Shown here one piece after another: positions 36,139 through 43,603 of a stretch of 64,000 bases of DNA (its first letter is position 1; each line of letters begins with the position of its first letter). Location of the stretch: contig JAOXSF010000181.1 of the NCBI GenBank assembly GCA_025800125.1, positions 1 to 64,000 of the forward strand, given 5' to 3'. This stretch comes from Marinobacterium sp. (GTDB lineage Bacteria > Pseudomonadota > Gammaproteobacteria > Pseudomonadales > Balneatricaceae). The notes under the pieces are model-generated. The model saw only the letters and a program-made list of their open reading frames with translations. It was not told where the DNA came from and did not search any database. Both the position numbers and the translations under genes were made by a program.

Positions 36139-36688
36139 ACTGTACCCCGTACCACCTCCTCCTATGGCAACAGTAAAAATATTGCTGACGACTACATTTC
36201 TTACAACTACATTCCTTACGACTACATTGCTGACCGGTTGCCAGCAGACACTGCCCAAGGCATTGAACTCTCTTGAATGCAGCCAGAGTAACCAGCAGCT
36301 GGCAGCACTGATTGAACTTGAGCATCGTTACAACGCAGCTGACAGCAAAACACAACACAAGATGCGTCGACTGGCGATTGCGGCCAACAACCATCAACAC
36401 AGTGCTCTGCTTTACTCCGCCGCCCATGCAACACCAGGCATGCTACAGCAGGCAGTCAAACACTATAACGAAGCGACCAGGCGTAGTAGCACCTGCATAC
36501 AGGATCACTACCTGCGATTACGACAACAGCAAACACAAGTACGGCTGCAACAGCCCGCACACCAGGCAGAAAAGCTGCAACAAGCCCTCGCCAGACTGCA
36601 ACATGAAAACCAGCAATTACAACAGAAAATTGATGCTCTGACCGGGCTTGAAACAGAATTGAGCGACCAGCGGAGTCTACCCCGATGA
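36128..36688 (+). CDS. QseG-like lipoprotein
   Basis: A 186-residue predicted lipoprotein with lipobox LLTGC after an unusual hydrophobic region made of three TTTFL-like repeats. The mature part is helical and rich in Gln, His and Leu (HQAEKLQQALARLQHEN), suggesting a coiled coil. In E. coli the outer-membrane lipoprotein QseG binds and activates the kinase; similarity here is mainly by position and architecture. Possible starts are GTG 36122, ATG 36128 and ATG 36164; spacing to a CGGAG sequence favours 36128. It overlaps glrR by four bases. Confidence 0.72.
   Translation: MTARLYPVPPPPMATVKILLTTTFLTTTFLTTTLLTGCQQTLPKALNSLECSQSNQQLAALIELEHRYNAADSKTQHKMRRLAIAANNHQHSALLYSAAHATPGMLQQAVKHYNEATRRSSTCIQDHYLRLRQQQTQVRLQQPAHQAEKLQQALARLQHENQQLQQKIDALTGLETELSDQRSLPR
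36188..36232 (+). repeat. 15-bp tandem repeat coding for the signal-peptide core
   Basis: ACGACTACATTTCTT, ACAACTACATTCCTT and ACGACTACATTGCTG encode TTTFL, TTTFL and TTTLL, forming the hydrophobic core of the QseG-like lipoprotein signal peptide. Confidence 0.9.
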
Positions 36689-38010
36689 GCCACCATATTC
36701 TGCTGGTTGATGATGACCCAGCCCTGTTGAAATTACTGCAACTGCGCCTCAACGCCAGCGGCTATCAAGTCAGCTGCGCTGACAGTGGCGAGCGAGCGCT
36801 ACAGACACTGGATGAACAGATTGATCTGGTACTGACCGACTTGCGCATGTCAGAGATGGATGGGCTGGAGCTGTTCCAGGCAATCGCTGCCCGCTACCCG
36901 GAACTTCCCGTTATTATCATGACAGCACACGGCTCTATCCCTGAAGCGGTCGAAGCCACACAGCAAGGCGTATTTGGTTTTCTGACCAAACCGATTGATC
37001 GTCCTCAACTGCTGGACTCTCTGCAACGGGCACTCGCTGGAAAACACCGGACATCCGACGGCCACTGGCGTCAGGATATTATCAGCCAAAGCCCCGTCAT
37101 GACTCAGCTACTGGAACAGACACAACGGGTTGCCGCCAGCGAAGTCAGCGTGCTGATCAACGGCCCAAGTGGCAGCGGTAAAGAACTGCTGGCCCGCGCC
37201 ATTCATCGGGCCAGCCCCCGCTCACAAGGGCCTTTCGTTGCCATAAATTGTGGTGCGCTACCCGAACAACTACTGGAATCTGAATTATTTGGTCATAGTC
37301 GTGGGGCTTTTACCGGCGCAATTAACCAGCACCTGGGACTCTTCCAGGCAGCCTGCGGCGGTACGCTGTTTCTGGACGAAATTGGCGATATGCCAGCCCC
37401 TTTGCAGGTCAAGTTGCTGCGTGCTTTGCAAGAGCGCCAGATCCGCCCGGTTGGCAGCACAAAAAATATCGACATTAATGTCAGAGTACTCTCTGCAACC
37501 CACTGTAATCTTCACCAGGCGATGTCAGAAGGATTGTTCAGGGAAGATCTGTTCTATCGCCTCAACGTGGTCAATCTGACACTCCCTGCACTGCATGAAC
37601 GGCCCGAAGATATTCCACTACTGGCCCGGCACTTTCTGGCACAGGCAGCTCATCGCCATAATCACCGCGTACGCAATATTGCTCCGACTGCTTTGCAACA
37701 ACTTGCCTGCGCGCACTGGCCAGGTAATATTCGTCAGCTGGAAAACACCATAGAACAGTTAACAGCATTAAATAACGGACCTGTCATCAGTGAAGGCAGC
37801 GTACGGGAAGCGCTGGCCAGCCAGCCCAACCTGTTGCCGGGCTTTAATGAAGCGCGCGCTGATTTTGAAAAACGATACCTGAGCAAAGTGTTGCGTATTA
37901 CCGAAGGCAATGTAACGCAGGCGGCCAGAATTGCCGGACGCAACAGGACCGATTTCTATAAACTGCTCAACAAACACCAGCTTGAAGCTGTGCAGTTTAA
38001 ACACCCATAA
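36685..38010 (+). CDS. glrR: Sigma-54-dependent response regulator GlrR (QseF-like)
   Basis: A 441-residue NtrC-type activator. The receiver domain has the phospho-acceptor Asp52 (LVLTDLRM). The AAA+ domain shows Walker A GPSGSGKELLARAIH and the sigma-54-contact loop in HSRGAFTGAINQH. A C-terminal Fis-type helix-turn-helix contains VTQAARIAGRNRTDFYKLLNKH. In enterobacteria GlrR binds TGTC-N10-GACA and activates glmY and rpoE; sites of this form occur upstream of the EF-hand gene and of glrK here. Confidence 0.9.
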   Translation: MSHHILLVDDDPALLKLLQLRLNASGYQVSCADSGERALQTLDEQIDLVLTDLRMSEMDGLELFQAIAARYPELPVIIMTAHGSIPEAVEATQQGVFGFLTKPIDRPQLLDSLQRALAGKHRTSDGHWRQDIISQSPVMTQLLEQTQRVAASEVSVLINGPSGSGKELLARAIHRASPRSQGPFVAINCGALPEQLLESELFGHSRGAFTGAINQHLGLFQAACGGTLFLDEIGDMPAPLQVKLLRALQERQIRPVGSTKNIDINVRVLSATHCNLHQAMSEGLFREDLFYRLNVVNLTLPALHERPEDIPLLARHFLAQAAHRHNHRVRNIAPTALQQLACAHWPGNIRQLENTIEQLTALNNGPVISEGSVREALASQPNLLPGFNEARADFEKRYLSKVLRITEGNVTQAARIAGRNRTDFYKLLNKHQLEAVQFKHP

Positions 38011-38080
38011 CCATAAAATCCGATGAACAACATTGACAACGCGGCCACTTATAGCTTTGGTCTTTTATAACCCTGGCTTG

Positions 38081-38118
38081 TGCAACCTGATATTTTGCAA
38101 CTTGATATTTTGCAACCT
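38081..38118 (+). repeat. 15-bp tandem repeat upstream of the HD-GYP gene
   Basis: TGCAACCTGATATTT, TGCAACTTGATATTT and a partial TGCAACCT sit directly before a consensus TATAAT, in the promoter region of the HD-GYP gene. Confidence 0.9.
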
Positions 38119-38121
38119 TAG

Positions 38122-38127
38122 TATAAT
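38122..38127 (+). promoter_or_regulatory. Probable -10 element of the HD-GYP gene
   Basis: TATAAT at 38122-38127 is a perfect -10. No -35 with ideal spacing was found; TTGATA at 38102 is only 14 bp away and TTGCAA at 38095 is 21 bp away. Both lie in the upstream 15-bp repeat, so unit-number changes would move the -35 relative to the -10. Confidence 0.4.
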
Positions 38128-38275
38128 GTTACCTGGCTGATTATATGCCAAGCTTGGCAAAGCCTGCATATATTTGTGCTGTTGTGATATGTGACGAAGC
38201 CTTCCCGGTACAGATATGTATCCAGCATCACTATATTCAGGCGCCCCGTACCAGGCAATAACAGGGACTGTCTAT

Positions 38276-41200
38276 ATGGTCAGCAAGCTGCGTTCTCTTC
38301 ACTTCCCGCTTCATATTCATATAACCACTCTGTTTATCACACTGACGGTTATTCTCAGTCTGGTACTGAATTTTTACAGCTACCGTCAATCCAGCGAAAT
38401 CTTGCTGGAAGCATCAGATTTACTTTCAGACCAGCTCGGCCATCAGATTGAACTGGAGTTCCAGCGCAGTTACGAACCCATCAGCCAGGCGGCTAATCTG
38501 ATCGCCCATGCCAGCATCACACAGGCCACCAATCTGGACCAGCGACTGGAACAACTCCCCATGCTGGTCACAGCATTGCAAGACCGGCCAGAAATGGCAG
38601 CACTGGGAGTCAGCTACGACAGTGGCGACTTCTTCATTGTGCGGGTCATCAACGACACTCATATGCGCCTGACATTTAACGCACCCGATAATGCCTGGTA
38701 TCAGATCGACAATATCACCACAGCAGCAGATGGCTCACGCCGCATTGAGCGCGTCTATTATGACCGCCAACTGCATCAACTACGGCGTTTCGATGCTGGC
38801 CCAACACAATATGACCCCCGTGTACGCCCTTGGTACCAGGCAGCGCTACAGGCACCGACCGCAGCAGTCACAGACCCTTACCTCTACTTTTTTATCCGCA
38901 AGGTTGGTATCACATTCTCACGCCGTAGTGCCAATAACAACGCCGTTATTGCTGCTGATATTGCTCTGGACATGCTGGCAGACTCCGTCCGCTCACTACC
39001 TCTGGTCAGCGGCGCACAACTGGTATTACTGGACAGCAAAAATCAGGTACTGGCATATAACCGTAATGCAGCGCTGATTCAGGAGGCCTCTGACAGTCAG
39101 GTACGTATGGTTCAACTCAATGAACTTCCTTCTCCAGCCCTGCAACAACTGGGCGATATAAGCCAGCTACCTGCCGGGCGTCTGGAGCTGGAGCTGGCCG
39201 GTGAAGACTGGCATGGCAGCCTGCGCACACTGAGCCCTGCCCCCGGTATACAGTTTCAGATGCTGATACTGATGCCCCGTCCTCAGCTGCTCAGCAGTGC
39301 CCGTGATGCCCGTAACCAGGGCGTCCTGATCACACTACTGATTTCGCTGCTGGCTCTGCCTGTAATCTGGTTTATGGCCCATCGTATAGCAATGCCACTG
39401 CGCAGGCTGGCGAGTCAGGCTGCACAAATTCAGCAGTTCAAACTTGATTCTCCAATTCAGAGTCGCAGCATTGTCAGAGAAGTTGATGAACTGGCACTGA
39501 CTATGTCGCTTATGCAGCGCACTCTGGCACAGTTTATTCGTCTTATTCGTCAGATCTCTGCTGAAGAGGATTTTTCGCGCCTACTCCCACTCATTACCAA
39601 CGAGACGATGCACAGCACGACCTCTAAAGGCGTCATTCTCTATCTGGTTGATGACTCTGAAACATGGTTGCAGCCGGAGCAATACAGTTTCCCTGCCGGT
39701 ACTGTCACCCAACTTGATCGCCTACCTATCGTACCAGGCTGTCAGCTTAGCCACAGCCTGCAAACGGGCGAACTGGATCGCCGCTCGCTCAAGAACTGCG
39801 GCACCCCGGCACTGACCACATTGAGTGAGCATTTTGACGAACCTCTACTCTGTATCACCATCCCGTTACGCACCCGGCGTAACGCCCCGCTGGGTATTCT
39901 CTGCCTGCTCAGCCCCCATGACGAACGCACCGATGATCATCTGGCGATGATCCGTACTATGGCTGATTTCAGCTCCATGACACTGGAAAGCCGTCAGCAT
40001 GAGACACATCAGAAAGCGCTGATGAAGGCATTCATTGAGTTAATCGCCAACGCAATCGACGCCAAGTCACCTTACACTGCTGGCCACTGCCAGCGAGTCC
40101 CGGAGTTGACTCGCTTACTGGTGCAGGCAGCCTGTGACAGCCAGCACCCGCCATTCAAAAATTACCAACTCAATGCCCAGCAGTGGGAAGCGCTGCATAT
40201 CGCCTCCTGGTTACACGACTGCGGCAAGGTTGTTACACCGGAATATGTAGTCGATAAGGCAACCAAGCTCGAAACACTCTATGACCGTATTCACGAGGTA
40301 CGGATGCGCTTTGAAGTGCTGAAACGGGAGGTTGATATTCGTTACTGGCAGGGGATTGCACAAGGCCAGGACAGTACACAACTGGCAGCTGAGCGAGATC
40401 AACAGAAAGCCGAACTGGACAACGACTTTGCGTTTGTTGCCAGCTGTAATATCGGTGGTGAATTCATGGCACCGGATAAACAGCAGCGGTTACAGAAAAT
40501 TGCTGAGCGCCAGTGGCAGCGCACACTGGATGACCGCCTGGGCGTTGGCATAGAAGAACAACAGCGAAAAGCACTGCAACCGTCACCCACACTACCAGTT
40601 ATGGAGCCCTTGCTGGCAGATAAACAGGACCACCTGATTCCATTCAGTGGCAACCAGCAACAACATGGACGCTTTAACCTCACCCCCGGCCAGCACCAGT
40701 TTAACCGGGGCGAACTCTACAATCTGGGCGTACAGCGCGGCACGCTGACAGCAGAAGAACGCCACATCATTAATGACCATATCGTACAAACCATACTGAT
40801 GCTGGAACAGCTACCCTACCCTAAACACCTTCGTGATATTCCACAGCTTGCAGGCCAGCATCACGAAAAGATGGATGGCACCGGTTATCCATGCGGCCTG
40901 AAAGGCCACGAGATGCCATTAAGTAGTCGCGCCATGGCCATTGCCGATATTTTTGAAGCCCTCACCGCTGCCGACCGCCCTTATAAAGCACCTAAATCGG
41001 TCAGCGAAGCGCTGAGAATCATGTCATTCATGCGCAACGACAAGCACATTGATGGCGAGCTGTTTGATCTGTTCCTGACCAGCGGTATCTGGCGTAATTA
41101 CGGTGAACGATTCCTGTTGCCAGAGCAACTGGACGATGTGGACATCAGCCCTTATTTACAGCATGCAGCGCCTGAAAAAAATGCTAGTGGAAAAGCAGTC

Positions 41201-41278
41201 TGTAAAAAAACAGGCTTGGAGAAAACAGCCCACGAGAAAACGACTTTTGACAAAACCGCTACGGAAAAAGAGCGATAA
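38276..41278 (+). CDS. Membrane HD-GYP phosphohydrolase with Cache, HAMP and GAF domains
   Basis: A protein of about 1000 residues, a probable cyclic-di-GMP phosphodiesterase. Order: membrane helix (about 15-36), periplasmic Cache-like sensor, second helix near 345-365 (ITLLISLLALPVIWF), HAMP, a GAF-like domain around 430-590, then HD-GYP with HDCGK at about 647 and HHEKMDGTGYP at about 862. The HD-to-HHE distance is much longer than in minimal HD-GYP domains because of a charged insertion of roughly 150 residues (MRFEVLKREVDIRYWQG onward). The C-terminus ends in Lys/Glu/Thr repeats. A start at 38216 would add 20 residues; 38276 has the better ribosome-binding site. Confidence 0.85.
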   Translation: MVSKLRSLHFPLHIHITTLFITLTVILSLVLNFYSYRQSSEILLEASDLLSDQLGHQIELEFQRSYEPISQAANLIAHASITQATNLDQRLEQLPMLVTALQDRPEMAALGVSYDSGDFFIVRVINDTHMRLTFNAPDNAWYQIDNITTAADGSRRIERVYYDRQLHQLRRFDAGPTQYDPRVRPWYQAALQAPTAAVTDPYLYFFIRKVGITFSRRSANNNAVIAADIALDMLADSVRSLPLVSGAQLVLLDSKNQVLAYNRNAALIQEASDSQVRMVQLNELPSPALQQLGDISQLPAGRLELELAGEDWHGSLRTLSPAPGIQFQMLILMPRPQLLSSARDARNQGVLITLLISLLALPVIWFMAHRIAMPLRRLASQAAQIQQFKLDSPIQSRSIVREVDELALTMSLMQRTLAQFIRLIRQISAEEDFSRLLPLITNETMHSTTSKGVILYLVDDSETWLQPEQYSFPAGTVTQLDRLPIVPGCQLSHSLQTGELDRRSLKNCGTPALTTLSEHFDEPLLCITIPLRTRRNAPLGILCLLSPHDERTDDHLAMIRTMADFSSMTLESRQHETHQKALMKAFIELIANAIDAKSPYTAGHCQRVPELTRLLVQAACDSQHPPFKNYQLNAQQWEALHIASWLHDCGKVVTPEYVVDKATKLETLYDRIHEVRMRFEVLKREVDIRYWQGIAQGQDSTQLAAERDQQKAELDNDFAFVASCNIGGEFMAPDKQQRLQKIAERQWQRTLDDRLGVGIEEQQRKALQPSPTLPVMEPLLADKQDHLIPFSGNQQQHGRFNLTPGQHQFNRGELYNLGVQRGTLTAEERHIINDHIVQTILMLEQLPYPKHLRDIPQLAGQHHEKMDGTGYPCGLKGHEMPLSSRAMAIADIFEALTAADRPYKAPKSVSEALRIMSFMRNDKHIDGELFDLFLTSGIWRNYGERFLLPEQLDDVDISPYLQHAAPEKNASGKAVCKKTGLEKTAHEKTTFDKTATEKER
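41219..41263 (+). repeat. 15-bp tandem repeat at the 3' end of the HD-GYP gene
   Basis: GAGAAAACAGCCCAC, GAGAAAACGACTTTT and GACAAAACCGCTACG encode EKTAH, EKTTF and DKTAT-like units in the charged C-terminal tail. Confidence 0.75.
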
Positions 41279-41434
41279 TGTCCTTTTTTACCAAGCCGTC
41301 ACCACTACATAATTGCTTCATATTGTATCGGTAGGGTACAACCCGAACACGGAGTGTCTACCCTCTCGGCCAAGGCCAGGTTTTATCTGTTGATCTGTAC
41401 CTATTGACATATTGTCTACAAGCAGAATCATTTT

Positions 41435-41449
41435 TTGTGCAGCGCACAA
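41435..41449. promoter_or_regulatory. PhaR-like operator 1 upstream of phasin gene
   Basis: TTGTGC-AGC-GCACAA is a perfect inverted repeat, extended by T and A runs to 41431-41453. The TTGTGCA/TGCACAA type of palindrome resembles sites bound by the polyhydroxyalkanoate-responsive repressor PhaR ahead of phasin genes. It lies just upstream of the -35. Confidence 0.5.
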
Positions 41450-41456
41450 AAAACAG

Positions 41457-41484
41457 TTGACCTGATCAAAAAACGAGCTAGAAT
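41457..41484 (+). promoter_or_regulatory. Sigma-70 promoter of the phasin gene
   Basis: TTGACC (41457-41462) and TAGAAT (41479-41484) are 16 bp apart, predicting a start near 41491 and a leader of about 39 nt. Confidence 0.65.
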
Positions 41485-41494
41485 AGACCCCATA

Positions 41495-41510
41495 TTGTGC
41501 AGCGCAACAA
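41495..41510. promoter_or_regulatory. PhaR-like operator 2 at the phasin transcription start
   Basis: TTGTGCAGCGCAACAA repeats operator 1 with one extra base in the right half. It lies a few bases after the predicted start, a position suited to repression. Confidence 0.5.
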
Positions 41511-41529
41511 ATTTTACGAGGACATAAAC

Positions 41530-41838
41530 ATGAGCACTAACGTAGATCTCCAGAAGCCTTTCGAAGCCGTACAGAAACTGATGAACCTGCAGGCAGAAGC
41601 TGTAAGCAAAACGTTTGAACAGCAGCAGAAGTCTGGTCAGCAGCTGACTGAGTTCTTTAAAGGTGAAGCTGAAAAAGCACGTACTCTGAAAACACCGGAA
41701 GACGTTGTCAAATTCAACATCGCATCTAACACTGCTCTGTTTGAACTGCTGAAATCTCAGGGCGAAGCTTTCACCAGCATCGCAACAGAAACTCGCGAAG
41801 CTGCTATGAGCGAACTGCAGTCCATGACTGCAAAGTAA
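41530..41838 (+). CDS. Phasin family protein
   Basis: A 102-residue amphipathic helical protein of the phasin family (KPFEAVQKLMNLQAEAVSKTFE, FKGEAEKARTLKTPEDVVKF, ATETREAAMSELQSM). Phasins coat polyhydroxyalkanoate granules and regulate their size. The ATG at 41530 follows an ACGAGGA ribosome-binding site; the open frame begins at 41497. Codon use is strongly biased, as in ccoN, suggesting abundant expression. A PhaJ-type hydratase is encoded at 52.6 kb. Confidence 0.9.
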   Translation: MSTNVDLQKPFEAVQKLMNLQAEAVSKTFEQQQKSGQQLTEFFKGEAEKARTLKTPEDVVKFNIASNTALFELLKSQGEAFTSIATETREAAMSELQSMTAK

Positions 41839-41852
41839 GCTTACAGCCCTAT

Positions 41853-41889
41853 AAAAACGCCGACGGCATCAATGCTTTCGGCGTTTTTT
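41853..41889 (+). terminator. Rho-independent terminator of the phasin gene
   Basis: AAAAACGCCGA (41853-41863) pairs with TCGGCGTTTTT (41878 onward), followed by a T run. The remaining bases to 42217 show no gene or clear signal apart from the ribosome-binding site of the next gene. Confidence 0.93.
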
Positions 41890-42217
41890 ATATCCGCTCG
41901 ACCCTGCGCCTGTTCTGCATCTGTAATATCATTGCAGACGATTCATTCTGACCTGACGACCCACTTTCCCCTGTCCTGCCCCCATTCTGATAGATCCTCT
42001 TTTCCTGCTACGACTTTTTTGCAACTGCACTACACTGCTTACAGGCACGCTTATTGCGTCTTTTTCACAAGATCAGAAACAGAAAACTGGAACAGCGCAC
42101 CAGAGCCTCGACAGACAGGTAGCCTGGCTGCGCTAAAGCATGTATGGGTACATGCCCTGGCGGCAAAGTCAGGCCGACGGACCGGCAACTATTCACAGGC
42201 AAAGGAGGGTAATACAC

Positions 42218-42787
42218 ATGCTGCTAAGCACTGTCGATGGTATAGAGCTCACTCATGACATCCCACTGGAAGGGTGTCAGCAACAACTCAGCCGTTCACA
42301 CCAGCCCATAGAAAACCCATCTCTGACAACAGCAAATTTACCCACCACAGTGTCAGATCTCGACACAAGTTTTACCGATTCGCCCCCACTCCATGACTAC
42401 CCTGAGGCCAGAGCACGAAACCAGAGCCGCCAGCTGCTGGGGTTATCCCCAGACCCAGAATCATTATTTATTCAGTACCTGGAAGAAACGCTACAACATT
42501 TACAGAGATACGACATCAATTTCACACATAAGGTGATGGATATGATCGCAGATCAGATAATAGAGCAGGTCGAAACAGACGTTATACAATGGATGGAATG
42601 TAGCCATGCTAACGAAGATCTTAGTGAACAGATCTACCGTCAGGTCGTGACACAGTTGCAGGACGCTGACACCCTGGTTGCATTAGAACATGTACAACAG
42701 GCACTGAAACAGCGAGACGAGCAGACATTACAACAGTTACTTGAACAAGCAGGCATACCACTAACACATGCCCCAATGGCACTCTGA
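42218..42787 (+). CDS. Uncharacterised protein
   Basis: A 189-residue acidic, soluble protein that I do not recognise. The first 80 residues are Ser/Thr/Pro-rich and probably flexible. The rest is helical (PESLFIQYLEETLQHLQRY, FTHKVMDMIADQIIEQVETDVIQWM, LVALEHVQQALKQRDEQTL). The ATG at 42218 is chosen because an excellent AAAGGAGG lies 11 bp before it; the frame is open upstream to 42140. No membrane helix or signal peptide. It stands alone between the phasin gene and the marR gene. Confidence 0.65.
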   Translation: MLLSTVDGIELTHDIPLEGCQQQLSRSHQPIENPSLTTANLPTTVSDLDTSFTDSPPLHDYPEARARNQSRQLLGLSPDPESLFIQYLEETLQHLQRYDINFTHKVMDMIADQIIEQVETDVIQWMECSHANEDLSEQIYRQVVTQLQDADTLVALEHVQQALKQRDEQTLQQLLEQAGIPLTHAPMAL

Positions 42788-42797
42788 ACAAAAGCAG

Positions 42798-42848
42798 ACC
42801 GTACAATAGTCAGAACCGTACAATAGTCAGAACCGCACGGTAACCAGA
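42798..42848 (+). repeat. 17-bp tandem repeat after the uncharacterised gene
   Basis: ACCGTACAATAGTCAGA occurs twice exactly (42798-42814, 42815-42831) and once degenerate as ACCGCACGGTAACCAGA (42832-42848). Confidence 0.95.
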
Positions 42849-42852
42849 ACAA

Positions 42853-42873
42853 ACCCCGTTATATAAACGGGGT
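42853..42873. terminator. Terminator hairpin downstream of marR
   Basis: ACCCCGTT (42853-42860) pairs with AACGGGGT (42866-42873) around five bases. It lies between convergent genes; the reverse side continues TTTGTT and the forward side is moderately T rich. Confidence 0.6.
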
Positions 42874-42963
42874 CTGTTATCTACTTTTTCATCTGCCATG
42901 TTTTTTCATCCGCTGTTTCTTCAGCAACCATGGCTTTTGAACACAGACCAGTATCGCAGCAGG

Positions 42964-43461
42964 TCAATAACGTGGGGGGTCAGCTGGCTGACCGGGGGAC
43001 AGTAACGGCGCTGCATCAATCTCTTCTGCGTCCATCATGGTGGCAACACGCTGCAACGATGACAGCAACATCATCTGTTCCCAGTCTTCCAGACGGCTGA
43101 AGCGTTCAACAAATTTATCCTGCAACAGTGGCGGCGCTGCATCAATAATAGTGTGAGCATTATCAGTGGCATAAACAAATACCTTGCGGCGATCACTGTC
43201 AGCACGTTCACGACGTACCAATTCACGCTGCTCAAGGCGTTTGAGTATATCTGTAATCGTTGCCTGACTGAGGCTGAGCTGACGCGCAAGCTCACCGGCA
43301 GACAACCCCGGTTTTGTGATAATCGCCTTCAGTAATAACGCCTGAGGCCCCGTCAGACCATATTCACTGGCCAGACGGCGTGAGTGCAGATCAACAGCAC
43401 GAATCAGTCGCCGCAGCGACACCAGTACTTCATCGCAGAGTTCGGCAGAAGATATTTCCAT
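42964..43461 (-). CDS. MarR-family regulator, EctR-like
   Basis: A 165-residue MarR-type regulator. The winged helix-turn-helix covers about 35-105 (LSAGELARQLSLSQATITDILKRLEQRELVRRERADSDRRKVFV). The N-terminal EVLVSLRRLIRAVDLHSRRLASEYGL resembles EctR regulators, which repress ectoine synthesis genes in halophilic methylotrophs and marine bacteria. It is immediately downstream of an ectoine-type aspartokinase, separated by a terminator, so it likely has its own promoter. An alternative GTG start at 43479 would add six residues. Confidence 0.85.
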   Translation of the reverse strand: MEISSAELCDEVLVSLRRLIRAVDLHSRRLASEYGLTGPQALLLKAIITKPGLSAGELARQLSLSQATITDILKRLEQRELVRRERADSDRRKVFVYATDNAHTIIDAAPPLLQDKFVERFSRLEDWEQMMLLSSLQRVATMMDAEEIDAAPLLSPGQPADPPRY

Positions 43462-43486
43462 AGCCGGGCAGTCTCTCACAGAAAAT

Positions 43487-43519
43487 AAAAAACGGGTGAC
43501 AGAATATTTCTGCCACCCG
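43487..43519 (-). terminator. Rho-independent terminator of the aspartokinase gene
   Basis: On the reverse strand CGGGTGGCAGAA pairs with TTCTGTCACCCG and runs into six T followed by ATTTTC. It separates the aspartokinase gene from the marR gene downstream. Confidence 0.85.
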
Positions 43520-43603
43520 CTGACTTTAAACAGTCCGGCCCGTTATGCAAGCCTCTGGTGTTCTCAACAGAACCAGATTGGAAACATTATCAGGCCGTAA
43601 GGC

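Noticed and set aside
41457..41469. TTGACCTGATCAA before the phasin gene as an ANR box
   Set aside because: The two half-sites are three bases apart instead of four, and the left half is better explained as the -35 element.
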